A DNA stretch of 40,855 nt. It comes from an uncultured Bacteroidota bacterium (GTDB lineage Bacteria > Bacteroidota > Bacteroidia > Bacteroidales > P3). The translations under genes were made by a program, and so were the position numbers. The notes below the pieces were generated by a model that saw only the letters and a program-made list of their open reading frames with translations, made no database searches and was not told where the DNA came from. The stretch lies in the NCBI GenBank assembly GCA_902762805.1, contig CACWPQ010000024.1, forward strand, positions 1-40,855, given 5' to 3'. Below, in pieces: positions 31,908-40,073 of the stretch (position 1 is its first letter; every line of letters starts with the position of its first letter).

Positions 31908-33203
31908 TTAATTGCCCTTGTGCGTCATGATGTCGAGGATGCAGTCGTCGGTGGTGCACATGCCTTCGCGGCCGAGGCGGCCGAGGTTGCGGATGGAGCA
32001 GTCGACGCAATCTTCGCTGAGGCCGTCGGTGGGGTCGACGACGTGGCCCTCGCAGGCCAGGAGCGAGCAGACGTAGGCGCTGTAGACGCCGGAGGCCATC
32101 TTCAGCGCACAGCTGGGTTTGGCGCCGTCGCAGACCATGCCGCTGAGGGTGTTGATCATGTTCTTGATGGCGAAGCACACCTCGCGGTAGCCGCCGCCGG
32201 AGAGGTAGACGAAGGCGGCTGCGTTGGCGATGGAGGCGTTGACGATGCCGCAGAGGGCGCTGAGGCGGCCGATGCCACGTTTGATGTAGATGGAGAGGAG
32301 GTGGTTGAGGACAAGGGCGCGGGTGATACGCTCGTCGGAGCAGCCGCGGAGGGTGCCGAAATAGTATGGCGGGAGGGTGCAGCAGATGCCCTGGTTGCCG
32401 GAGCCGGAGTTGGAATAAACCGGCATCGGGCAGCCGTCCATGCGAGCGTCGGAGGCGGCCACCGTGCGCGATACCACCTCGTGGACAAGGTCGCCGTGGG
32501 CTTCGCGCATCAGCAATTCGCCCGTATGCAACCCACGCCCCTCCAACCCCCACTCCGAAGCAGCGGCATTATAACGTACCGTCTCACGTATAAACTCCAA
32601 CTCCTCGATCGGAGCAGTGGTGGCATAGTCAAAGACCAGACGAGTCGAAAGCTCGACCTGCTGGCGGCAGTCGCGGCCGGGGTCGGCACTGTCGTCCGCC
32701 TGCTCGTGGAGGCTCAACGCCTTCTCCAGCAGCACTTCTCCATCCCTGCCGAGAAAGACAAAATCAGTGTGGCGACGAGCAATGACGGCAGTGGCCGAAT
32801 GGCCGGATGCCTCGACACAGCATTCGATATAGAGCCGGTCGGAACTCTCCTTCACCCCGATATCGATACGGTCGCCGTTATTCTTGAGCCAGTCTTTGGC
32901 ATCCTCGACATCAAGAGCCGGCATCGTAAGCACCTCGAGCCCCCGCTCGGGGGCGCCGTGAGTGACGGCCATGGCCACCGCGATGGGCAGCCCAATCATG
33001 CCCGTGCCGGGGATGCCGACGCCCATGGCGTTCTTGAAGACATTCTTGCTCAGGCGCAAGCGGATGCTCGCAGGCTCGGAGCCCAGGATGCTGCAGGCTT
33101 TGGCCACGCAGAGGGCCACGGCACCGGGCTCGGTACAGCCAGTGGCCAGCACCACCTCCTGCTGAAGAAGTTGCTTCAACTCATTGCGTACTTTCTCTTC
33201 CAT
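31908..33203 (-). CDS. cyuA: L-cysteine desulfidase-family (CyuA/UPF0597) protein
   Basis: 431 residues, the usual length. Family motifs: ATGCTEPGAVALCVAKA (with a cluster-ligand Cys), NVFKNAMGVGIPGTG, GSGNQGI, CGIVNASIAN and MVCDGAKPSCALK (Cys ligands of the predicted [4Fe-4S] cluster), in the serine-dehydratase-alpha-like fold. It breaks cysteine (or possibly serine) down to pyruvate, sulfide and ammonia in the cytoplasm under anaerobic conditions. It starts 11 bases after dnaB and is probably transcribed with it. No cysteine transporter gene (cyuP) is adjacent. Confidence 0.88.
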   Translation of the reverse strand: MEEKVRNELKQLLQQEVVLATGCTEPGAVALCVAKACSILGSEPASIRLRLSKNVFKNAMGVGIPGTGMIGLPIAVAMAVTHGAPERGLEVLTMPALDVEDAKDWLKNNGDRIDIGVKESSDRLYIECCVEASGHSATAVIARRHTDFVFLGRDGEVLLEKALSLHEQADDSADPGRDCRQQVELSTRLVFDYATTAPIEELEFIRETVRYNAAASEWGLEGRGLHTGELLMREAHGDLVHEVVSRTVAASDARMDGCPMPVYSNSGSGNQGICCTLPPYYFGTLRGCSDERITRALVLNHLLSIYIKRGIGRLSALCGIVNASIANAAAFVYLSGGGYREVCFAIKNMINTLSGMVCDGAKPSCALKMASGVYSAYVCSLLACEGHVVDPTDGLSEDCVDCSIRNLGRLGREGMCTTDDCILDIMTHKGN

Positions 33204-33214
33204 ATAATTGATTA

Positions 33215-34738
33215 CTAGTTATTATCGAACGGAATATCATCGTCCGGAGCAAGGTCGTTGTTGATGCGAGAGTCGACGGTGATGCTGCCGCCGGAGTCGA
33301 AGGCGGTGTTGGGTTGCATGCCGCCGCCTTCGCCGAGGCCGAACTTCTGTGGGTTCTCGAAGCGGACGTACTCGTTGACGAAGCGCAGGTGGACATCCCC
33401 CACCCCGCCGGAGCGGTGCTTGGCGATGATGAGGTCGGCCATGCCGCGGGTGGAATCGCCGTTATCGTACTCGGTGACGCCATAGTACTCGGGGCGGTAG
33501 ATGAAGATGACCATGTCGGCATCCTGCTCGATGGCGCCGGACTCGCGCAGGTCGCTCAGCTGGGGTTTGTTGCCCACGCGGTTCTCGACGGCGCGGCTGA
33601 GCTGGGACATGGCCAGCACCGGTATGTTCAGCTCTTTGGAGAGGGCTTTCAGCTGGCGGCTGATCATGGAGATTTCCTGCTCGCGGTTGCCGTTGCGGTT
33701 GTCGGCGGCGCCGGAGGTCATGAGCTGGAGGTAGTCGATGAAGATCATCTGTATGTCGTAGCGCTGCTTGAGGCGGCGGGCCTTGGCGCGGAGTTCGAAG
33801 ATGGTGAGCTGGGGTGTGTCGTCGATGTAGAGGGGGGCGCCTGAAAGCACCTGTGCTGCGTGGTTGAGCTGTTCTTTTTCGTAGCCTGCGAGCTTGCCGC
33901 TCTTGAGCTTTTTGCCGTCCAGCCTTGCTTCGCCGCTGATGAGGCGCATGGCCAGTTCCTGGCCCGTCATTTCGAGCGAGAAGAAGGCCACGGGTTTCTT
34001 GAAGTCCACCGCCATGTTGCGCGCCATGGAGAGGGCGCAGGCGGTCTTACCCATGGCGGGGCGGGCGGCGAGGATGATGAGGGTGCCGGGCTGGAAGCCG
34101 GTGGTCATGGTGTCGAGGTCCAAGAAGCCGGTCTCGATGCCGCTGACGCCGTCGGTGTTCTCGCCGGCTTCCTGTATCTGTTCTTTGGCCAGTGCCACGA
34201 AGTCGCCCAGGGGCTTGTAGTCGGAGCGGAAGTTCTTGTCGTTGATGTCCATCAGGCGCTGCTCGGTTTTGTCGAGGAGGTCGACCACGTCGGTGGTCTC
34301 GTCGTAGGCCTGGGTGATGGTTTCGGTGCTGATGCGAATCATCTCGCGCTGGATGAATTTTTCGCTGAGCACGCGGACATGGTATTCGATATGGGCTGCG
34401 GAGACGACGTTTTCGGTCAGTTTGGAGACGGCGTAGGCGCCGCCGGCGGTTTCGAGTTCGCCGTCGAGTCGGAGGCGTTCCACGACGGTGAGCAGGTCGA
34501 CGGGCTGGCTCTGGGTGAAGAGTTTGAAGATGGCGCGGTAGACGGCCTGATGCTCAGGCTTGTAGAAGTATTCGGGATGGAGGGTTTCGATGACGTTGAT
34601 GAGTGCCGTCTGGTCGAGCATGAGGGCGCCGAGCACGCCCTCCTCGATGGCGATGGCCTGCGGGGGTGTGTTGCCGTTGATGTCGAACGCCTGCGCGTAT
34701 GTTATTCTTTCCTTGCGTCTTGGAGCGGTTGTGGGCAT
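33215..34738 (-). CDS. dnaB: Replicative DNA helicase DnaB
   Basis: 507 residues. N-terminal domain PPQAIAIEEGVLGALMLDQ and YFYKPEHQAVYRAIF (DnaB N-domain), linker helix, then the RecA-like C-domain: GFQPGTLIILAARPAMGKTA (Walker A ARPAMGKT), FFSLEM, MIFIDYLQLM (Walker B), SRQLKALSKELNIPVLAMSQLSR and ADMVIFIYRPEYY with AKHRSGGVGDVHLRF. No intein interrupts it. The Gly/Asp-rich C-terminal tail is probably flexible. It unwinds DNA at the replication fork. The promoter box is at 34764-34771 and a 73-bp dispersed element lies further upstream. Confidence 0.97.
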   Translation of the reverse strand: MPTTAPRRKERITYAQAFDINGNTPPQAIAIEEGVLGALMLDQTALINVIETLHPEYFYKPEHQAVYRAIFKLFTQSQPVDLLTVVERLRLDGELETAGGAYAVSKLTENVVSAAHIEYHVRVLSEKFIQREMIRISTETITQAYDETTDVVDLLDKTEQRLMDINDKNFRSDYKPLGDFVALAKEQIQEAGENTDGVSGIETGFLDLDTMTTGFQPGTLIILAARPAMGKTACALSMARNMAVDFKKPVAFFSLEMTGQELAMRLISGEARLDGKKLKSGKLAGYEKEQLNHAAQVLSGAPLYIDDTPQLTIFELRAKARRLKQRYDIQMIFIDYLQLMTSGAADNRNGNREQEISMISRQLKALSKELNIPVLAMSQLSRAVENRVGNKPQLSDLRESGAIEQDADMVIFIYRPEYYGVTEYDNGDSTRGMADLIIAKHRSGGVGDVHLRFVNEYVRFENPQKFGLGEGGGMQPNTAFDSGGSITVDSRINNDLAPDDDIPFDNN

Positions 34739-34763
34739 AGCTGTCGGGTGGGTTTTGAGTGTA

Positions 34764-34771
34764 CAAAGGTA
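34764..34771 (-). promoter_or_regulatory. Bacteroidota -7 box (TACCTTTG) for dnaB-cyuA
   Basis: TACCTTTG on the - strand, 25 bases before the dnaB start at 34738, fitting TAnnTTTG. Confidence 0.6.
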
Positions 34772-34876
34772 CGAACAATTTCCGACACTGGGGAATATTT
34801 TTTTTCAACAGGGCGTCAGGCGTCGGGTCGACGCCACAGGGGAGCTGCATGTTCTGGCAGGAGGCGGTAGGGGGAC

Positions 34877-34949
34877 GGTAGGGGTTCTCTAGGGGAATAG
34901 TTAGGCCTTTTCCCATTATTACCCATCGATGGGAAAATAGGGGTAGTTT
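34877..34949. repeat. 73-bp dispersed element, copy 2
   Basis: Same 73-bp layout as copy 1, with a few base changes (for example GGGGAATAG for GGGTAATAG, and TTACCCATCGATGGGAAA at the palindrome). It lies 28 bases behind the porin stop and ahead of the dnaB promoter, in the same orientation relative to the flanking - strand genes. Confidence 0.9.
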
Positions 34950-34977
34950 TCCTTGGGGGGGGGCTCGTGGCGGGGGG

Positions 34978-36282
34978 CTAGAAGTTGTATTTTACGAGGG
35001 CGCAGATGCGGTGGTTGAGGACGGAGTGGCGGTTGTCGTTGTCGAGGATGGCGGCGCGGGAGTCGAGGTCGCCGTAGTGGACGCCTGTCAGTTCGTATTC
35101 CAGACCGAGGTTGAATGCTTTGACGTTGTAGGAGATGCCTGGGCAGATACGCCAGATGTCGTCGAGGTGGGTGAACTGGTCGCCGCCTTTGGTGTAGATG
35201 AGGTACTGTGCGGAGCCGAAGTCGTGGAGGTCGATGGCGGCGCCGAGGTTTTTGGCGTAGCCGAGGAAGAGGTTGGCGCGGTATTTCTTGCCGTAGCTGA
35301 GGTTGAGGTAGGAGATGGTGGCGCGCAGGGGGGTGTAGTCCCACGAGCCATCGGGGTTCACGGCGCTGACGGCGTAGCCGACGAGCTGGTTGAGGTGGGA
35401 GGTGTTTTGGGCGAGGAGGGTGCGGAACTTGACGCTGAGGAGGTCGTCGGCATACTGTGCATAGAGCGTTGGGGTGAGTGATTGAAGCGACTCGCTGACC
35501 TCGTGCACCACGCCGAGGGCGTCGGCGGCATGGGTGCGGGGACGGATGACCTGTGCGTCGAGTCCGAGCTGGAGGTACCACGGACCATACTTGAAGTTGA
35601 ATCCGAGGAAGGCTTCGGGCCAGAGGGCATTGTGGGCGAAATCGGTGGAGGCGATGCTGGCGGGGTCGGTGGCGCTGCGGGGGCCGTTGTTCATGTATTG
35701 TAGCTGGTAGAGCAGAGCGGCGGTGAAGCCGAAGGAGCCGTAGTAGGTGGTGGCGCGCAACTGCGGGGTGCGGCTGTGGGGCCGGAAGGGTGCGCCGGCG
35801 GCCATGCCGAGGACGTCGGGCATGATGTCGCCCGAGAGGGGGTGCCACGTCTGACCGACAAGGATTTCGTAGTAGCGACGTTTTTCGCCCTCGTCGGAGG
35901 AGCGCGTGACGGTGCTGTGGAGTTTGACGTAGGCCTGGCGGATGCGGAAGACCATGTTGTTGGAGCCGAAGCCACCAAAGTCGCCCTCGATGACGCCGCT
36001 GGACTGATAGCCGAGGACGAGGGGACCCTCGAGGCGGAGGCCGACGCGCGAGGTCAGCGCCTGGAACTGGGCGTGGGGGACGGCGTTGAGGTCGGAGCTG
36101 AGGTCGGAGTTCCAGAGTTCGTCGTAGGGGATCATGTTGTATTCGCCACCGACGACGGTATAGGTCTTGCGGGTATCGAAATTGAAATAGTTGCGCACAA
36201 AGCCGTAGGGTTTGACCGTGACCTGCGCCGTCAGCGGCAGGGCGAGGGCGCCGAGGATGAGGGCTAGGGTGTGTTTCTTCAT
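34978..36282 (-). CDS. Outer-membrane porin (DcaP-like)
   Basis: 434 residues with a signal peptide (MKKHTLALILGALALPLTAQ). The mature protein begins VTVKPYGFVRNYFNFDTR and consists of alternating hydrophobic strands with aromatic girdles, ending in KYNF with the terminal Phe typical of outer-membrane beta-barrels. The layout (SRVGLRLEGP, GYQSSGVIEGDFGG, FRIRQAYVKL, EILVGQTWHP) fits DcaP-like trimeric porins. It follows the SLC13-type transporter gene by 17 bases, so the barrel may bring the same organic acids into the periplasm; this is inference. Confidence 0.8.
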   Translation of the reverse strand: MKKHTLALILGALALPLTAQVTVKPYGFVRNYFNFDTRKTYTVVGGEYNMIPYDELWNSDLSSDLNAVPHAQFQALTSRVGLRLEGPLVLGYQSSGVIEGDFGGFGSNNMVFRIRQAYVKLHSTVTRSSDEGEKRRYYEILVGQTWHPLSGDIMPDVLGMAAGAPFRPHSRTPQLRATTYYGSFGFTAALLYQLQYMNNGPRSATDPASIASTDFAHNALWPEAFLGFNFKYGPWYLQLGLDAQVIRPRTHAADALGVVHEVSESLQSLTPTLYAQYADDLLSVKFRTLLAQNTSHLNQLVGYAVSAVNPDGSWDYTPLRATISYLNLSYGKKYRANLFLGYAKNLGAAIDLHDFGSAQYLIYTKGGDQFTHLDDIWRICPGISYNVKAFNLGLEYELTGVHYGDLDSRAAILDNDNRHSVLNHRICALVKYNF

Positions 36283-36299
36283 GTATATGTATTATTGTA

Positions 36300-37730
36300 T
36301 TAGGAAAGGATACCGAGTTTACCGACAAAGATGAGGACGACGTAGCCGATGACGAGGCTGACGGCGCCGACGAAGACGCCGACGAGGGCCATCTCCTTCT
36401 GGCGGATGAAGCCTTTGGAATAGGCGATGGCGTTGGGGGGGGTGGAGATGGGGAGGGCCATGGCGAAGCTGGCCGAGAGGGCGAGGCCGACGATGAGTGT
36501 GGCGGCGCCGCCGAAGGGGGCCAGCTGCGGGCCCATGCCGGTGGCCACGGCCACGAGGATGGGGATGAGGAGTGCGGCGGTGGCGCTGTTGGACATGAAG
36601 GTGGACATCACCAAGCAGAGCACGCCGGAGCCGATGATGACCAGCAGGGCGGGCCAGGTGTGGAAGGGGATGGCTTGCACGAGGTGGCCGGCGAGGCCCG
36701 TCTTGTCGATGCCCACGCCGAGGGCGAAGCCGCCGGCGACGAGCCAGAGGACGTCCCAGTCGATCTTGGCCAGGTCTTTCTTCTCGAAGACGCCGCTGAT
36801 GCAGAAGACGGCGAAGGGGAAGAGGGCCACGACGTTGGCGTTGAGGCCCAGGAGGTCTTTGCCCAAGAGCCAGAGGAGGATGGTGGCGGCGAAGGTGACG
36901 TAGACGGTCACCGCCTTGGGGCCGCGCTCCCACGAGCCCTCGATTTTGATTTCGATGGCCTCCTGGTTCGACTTGAAGACCGAGGAGAGGAAGAGCCACG
37001 AGATGAGCAGGATGACCAGCGCCAGGGGCACCATGACCATCATCCACTGCAGGAAGCCGATTTCGATGCCGAGGCTCTCGCTGAGGTAGCGCACGGCGAC
37101 GACGTTGGGCGGGGTGCCGATGGGCGAGCCGATGCCGCCGACGTTGGCCGCCACGGGGATGGCCAGTGCGAGGCCCACCTTGCCCTTGATGTCGCTCTCC
37201 GGCAGCGCGGCGAGCACCGGCACGAGGATGGCGATCATCATGGCGGCGGTGGCGGTGTTGGACATGAACATCGAAAGCAGCGCCGTGATCAGGATGAAGC
37301 CCAGCATCACCATGCGCGGCTTGCTGCCGAAGAGGCGGATGCCGAGGCGGGCCAGGTTGACGTCGAGCTTGTACTTCGACGCCCCGATGGCCAGCACGAA
37401 GCCGCCCATGAAGAGCATCACCGTGGGGTCGGCAAAGGCGGCCATGATGGCCTTGTAGCTGATGGGCTCGCCGAGGTTTTCGGTGCCACGGAGGAAGGAG
37501 AGCATGCTGTCCGACGTGGTGAAGAGCATCAGAGCCATGATGACCACGGAGGTGGCCCAGATGGGGATGGCTTCGAAAATCCACATGCAGGCGGCGAAGA
37601 CAAAGAGCGCGATGACGCGCTGCTCGATGACGGTGAGGCCCTCGACGCCGAAGGCCGAGGTGGGGAGGAGCCAGCAGAGCAGGGTGAGGGCGATGGAGAC
37701 AATCCAGCCGACGGCTTTCTTCTTGTTCAT
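36300..37730 (-). CDS. SLC13/DASS-family divalent anion:sodium symporter
   Basis: 476 residues with about eleven membrane helices. The two DASS signature regions are visible: MSNTATAAMM with NVGGIGSPIGTPPN in the first half, and MSNSATAALLIPI with ALPISTPPN in the second. These SNT and TPPN motifs bind the carboxylate and sodium ions. The protein imports C4-dicarboxylates, citrate or similar acids across the inner membrane with sodium. It is the first gene of a pair with the porin. A hairpin terminator separates it from the upstream arcB gene; no clear promoter box was seen in that gap. Confidence 0.92.
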   Translation of the reverse strand: MNKKKAVGWIVSIALTLLCWLLPTSAFGVEGLTVIEQRVIALFVFAACMWIFEAIPIWATSVVIMALMLFTTSDSMLSFLRGTENLGEPISYKAIMAAFADPTVMLFMGGFVLAIGASKYKLDVNLARLGIRLFGSKPRMVMLGFILITALLSMFMSNTATAAMMIAILVPVLAALPESDIKGKVGLALAIPVAANVGGIGSPIGTPPNVVAVRYLSESLGIEIGFLQWMMVMVPLALVILLISWLFLSSVFKSNQEAIEIKIEGSWERGPKAVTVYVTFAATILLWLLGKDLLGLNANVVALFPFAVFCISGVFEKKDLAKIDWDVLWLVAGGFALGVGIDKTGLAGHLVQAIPFHTWPALLVIIGSGVLCLVMSTFMSNSATAALLIPILVAVATGMGPQLAPFGGAATLIVGLALSASFAMALPISTPPNAIAYSKGFIRQKEMALVGVFVGAVSLVIGYVVLIFVGKLGILS

Positions 37731-37756
37731 AAGTTATCTATTTATTGGGAGAAGAA

Positions 37757-37791
37757 AAGAGCTTAAAGCCCGTGGCGGGCGATAAGCTCTT
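37757..37791 (-). terminator. Intrinsic terminator of the arcC-arcB operon
   Basis: AAGAGCTTA pairs with TAAGCTCTT, with an inner GCCCG/CGGGC stem. On the - strand it is followed by a T-rich tail (CTTTTCTTCT). It lies 17 bases behind the arcB stop. Confidence 0.8.
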
Positions 37792-37807
37792 TCCGGATGT
37801 TGTGTGT

Positions 37808-38731
37808 TTAGTCGCCGAGGGTGGCAACCATGACGGCCTTGATGGTGTGCATACGGTTCTCGGCCTCGTCGAAGACGATGCTGGCCTCGCTCTCGAACAC
37901 ATCCTCGGTAACCTCGATGCCGTCGAGGCCGAACTGTTTGTGGACGTCGCGACCGACCTGGGTCTCGAGGTTGTGGTAGGCGGGCAGGCAGTGCATGAAC
38001 TTGCAGTTCTTGTTGCCGCCCATGGAGACCCACACGTCGGTGTAGAGGAAGTCGCAGCCCTTGACGCCGGCCTTCACGTCGTCGGTAACGGTAACCTTGG
38101 CGCCGGTCTCCTTGGCGATCTTCTGGCACTCCTTGATGAGCTCCTTGCTGGGCTGGAGCTTCTTGGGGGCCACGATGCGCACGTCCATGCCCATCTTGGC
38201 GCCGCCGACCATGAGGCTGTTGCCCATGTTGAAGCGGGCATCGCCGATGTAGGCGAAGGTGACCTGGTTGAGGGGTTTGTCGCTGTGCTCCTGCATGGTG
38301 AGGAAGTCGGCCAGGATCTGGGTGGGGTGGCTCTCGTTGGTCAGGCCGTTCCAGACGGGCACGCCGGCATACTGGGCGAGCTCTTCGACGGTGGCCTGGT
38401 CGAAGCCGCGGTACTCGATACCGTCATACATGCGGCCGAGGACGCGGGCGGTGTCCTTCATGCTCTCCTTGACGCCGATCTGGCTGCCGGTGGGGCCGAG
38501 GTAGGTGACGTGGGCGCCCTGGTCCTTGGCGGCCACTTCGAAGGCGCAGCGGGTGCGGGTGGAGGTCTTCTCGAAGATGAGGGCGATGTTCTTGCCCTTC
38601 ATGCGGGGCTGCTCGCAGCCAGCATATTTGGCGCGCTTGAGGTCGCGGGCCAGGTCGAGCAGATAGTTGAGCTCCTTCGGCGAAAAGTCGAGGATTTTCA
38701 GGAAATTGCGGTTTCTGAGGTTGTAAGCCAT
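37808..38731 (-). CDS. arcB: Ornithine carbamoyltransferase
   Basis: 307 residues from [12 protein letters not shown]; the longer frame upstream is a wrong-frame reading of arcC. Motifs: [12 protein letters not shown] (STRTR carbamoyl-phosphate loop), [11 protein letters not shown], the ornithine-binding VSMGG segment and MHCLPAYHN (HCLP). It exchanges ornithine and carbamoyl phosphate with citrulline and phosphate. Pairing with carbamate kinase just upstream points to the breakdown direction (arginine deiminase or agmatine/citrulline route) rather than arginine synthesis, hence arcB rather than argF; arcA is not in the window. An 8-bp repeat array sits in the 52-base gap to arcC and may affect expression. 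Confidence 0.93.
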   Translation of the reverse strand: MAYNLRNRNFLKILDFSPKELNYLLDLARDLKRAKYAGCEQPRMKGKNIALIFEKTSTRTRCAFEVAAKDQGAHVTYLGPTGSQIGVKESMKDTARVLGRMYDGIEYRGFDQATVEELAQYAGVPVWNGLTNESHPTQILADFLTMQEHSDKPLNQVTFAYIGDARFNMGNSLMVGGAKMGMDVRIVAPKKLQPSKELIKECQKIAKETGAKVTVTDDVKAGVKGCDFLYTDVWVSMGGNKNCKFMHCLPAYHNLETQVGRDVHKQFGLDGIEVTEDVFESEASIVFDEAENRMHTIKAVMVATLGD

Positions 38732-38739
38732 AATAATAT

Positions 38740-38779
38740 TGTTTGAATGTTTGATTGTTTGAATGCTTGGTTGCTTGTG
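38740..38779 (-). repeat. 8-bp tandem array (unit TGTTTGAA), 5 units, between arcC and arcB
   Basis: TGTTTGAA, TGTTTGAT, TGTTTGAA, TGCTTGGT and TGCTTGTG. On the - strand it lies 8 bases upstream of the arcB ATG, where a ribosome binding site would be, so copy number could change arcB translation. Confidence 0.85.
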
Positions 38780-38783
38780 GGCA

Positions 38784-39710
38784 CTACTTGACGATGCGGG
38801 TGCCGCAGGAGGGGTTGTCGAGTTGGCCGGCTTCGGTGATGACGCATTCGCGGCCGCCGTTCTCGACGAACATGATGCCGGCACGCACCTTGGGAGCCAT
38901 CGAGCCCTCGGCGAACTGGCCTTCGGCCAGGTACTGCTTGGCCTGGGCCACGGTGATGGTGTCGAGCGCCTGCTCGTTCTCCTTGCGGAAGTTGATGTAG
39001 ACCTTGGGCACGTCGGTGAGGATGTAGAACTCGTCGGCACCGATTTCGATGGCGCAGAGGGCTGAGGCGAGGTCCTTGTCGATGACGGCCTCGACGCCGC
39101 GCACCTTGTCGCCGTCGGCCACGACGGGGATGCCGCCGCCACCGACGGTGACGACGATGTTGCCGGCGGTGGCCAGCTGCTTGACGATGTCTATATTATG
39201 GATACGCGTGGGCTTGGGCGAGGCGACGACTTTGCGCCAGCCGTTACCTTTAGGGTCTTCACGATAGGCGGCGCCGGTCTCGGCGGCCAGCTGGTCGGCC
39301 TGCTCCTTGGAGTAGTAGGGGCCGACGGGTTTGGTGGGGTTCTGGAACATGGGGTCGGCGGGGTCGACCATCACCTGGGTGACGAGGGTGACCACATTGC
39401 GGCTGCTGCCCAGCACATTGCGCATGCCCATCTCGATGAGGTAGGCGATGGAGCCTTGGGTTTCGGCCACGCAGAAGTCCATGGGCATGGCCTGTATGCC
39501 GAGGGAGCGGCCGGCCTCGTGCTGGAGCATGACGTTGCCCACCTGGGGGCCGTTGCCGTGTCCGATAACGAGGTTGTAGCCACGCTCGAGGAGCGAACGG
39601 AGGCTGCGGCAGGTGTCTTCCACGTTTTGCAGTTGTTCCTGGTAGGTACCTTTCTGGCCGCTGCGGAGCAGTGCATTGCCACCGAAAGCGACGACAGCGA
39701 GTTTGTTCAT
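38784..39710 (-). CDS. arcC: Carbamate kinase
   Basis: 308 residues, normal length. Motifs: [16 protein letters not shown] at the N-terminus, [38 protein letters not shown]-like [22 protein letters not shown] and [29 protein letters not shown]. It transfers the phosphate of carbamoyl phosphate to ADP, giving ATP from citrulline breakdown together with ArcB. First gene of the arcC-arcB operon, with a promoter box at 39773-39780. Confidence 0.95.
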   Translation of the reverse strand: MNKLAVVAFGGNALLRSGQKGTYQEQLQNVEDTCRSLRSLLERGYNLVIGHGNGPQVGNVMLQHEAGRSLGIQAMPMDFCVAETQGSIAYLIEMGMRNVLGSSRNVVTLVTQVMVDPADPMFQNPTKPVGPYYSKEQADQLAAETGAAYREDPKGNGWRKVVASPKPTRIHNIDIVKQLATAGNIVVTVGGGGIPVVADGDKVRGVEAVIDKDLASALCAIEIGADEFYILTDVPKVYINFRKENEQALDTITVAQAKQYLAEGQFAEGSMAPKVRAGIMFVENGGRECVITEAGQLDNPSCGTRIVK

Positions 39711-39772
39711 TTCTATTTTATTCTATTCGTTTTCAATTTATTACACTTCTAAAGCAGTGCTATGAGAAAATG

Positions 39773-39780
39773 CAAATGTA
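39773..39780 (-). promoter_or_regulatory. Bacteroidota -7 box (TACATTTG) for arcC-arcB
   Basis: TACATTTG on the - strand, 62 bases before the arcC start, fits TAnnTTTG. The stretch from 39711 to 40046 otherwise holds a 73-bp element, a strong terminator hairpin and one copy of a 55-bp duplication, but no gene. Confidence 0.55.
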
Positions 39781-39848
39781 CGAAAAAAAACCGAATAACA
39801 AATACTTTTTGTAAAAATTGGCAGGTGGGGGTGGGATGGTAGGGGAAT

Positions 39849-39921
39849 GGTAGGGGTTCTCTAGGGTAATAGATAGGCCTTTTCCCATTATTACCCATCG
39901 ATGGGTAAATAGGGATACTTT
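39849..39921. repeat. 73-bp dispersed element, copy 3
   Basis: Same layout as copies 1 and 2, with a perfect 18-base palindrome TTACCCATCGATGGGTAA at 39891-39908. It lies 9 bases beyond the terminator hairpin of the T9SS-exported protein gene and ahead of the arcC promoter. Confidence 0.9.
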
Positions 39922-39930
39922 TGATGAAAG

Positions 39931-39965
39931 GCCGGAGCCTCGGGCGCAATGCCCGAGGCTCCGGC
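39931..39965 (-). terminator. Strong hairpin terminator of the T9SS-protein gene
   Basis: GCCGGAGCCTCGGGC pairs perfectly with GCCCGAGGCTCCGGC over 15 bp around a 5-base loop. The - strand tail is CTTTCATC, only modestly T-rich. It closes the transcript of the T9SS-exported protein. Confidence 0.75.
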
Positions 39966-40073
39966 TTTGTGTTGGGTTGGGAATGGCAGGGTTACTTCAC
40001 TATCAGCTTGCGGACGGCGCTTTGTGTTGGGTTGGGAATGGCAGGGTTACTTCACTATCAGCTTGCGGACGGC
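39964..40073 (-). repeat. Perfect 55-bp tandem duplication over the 3' end of the T9SS-protein gene
   Basis: Bases 39964-40018 are repeated exactly at 40019-40073. Each copy encodes the last residues of the sorting domain (AVRKLIVK and stop) plus 27-30 bases behind it. The real stop is in the inner copy (40047-40049); the outer copy is now untranslated. Confidence 0.9.

Noticed and set aside
37808..39142. A 444-codon frame extending arcB upstream
   Set aside because: The extra N-terminal part is a Ser/Pro/Thr-rich wrong-frame reading of arcC; normal length and motif position set the start at 38731.
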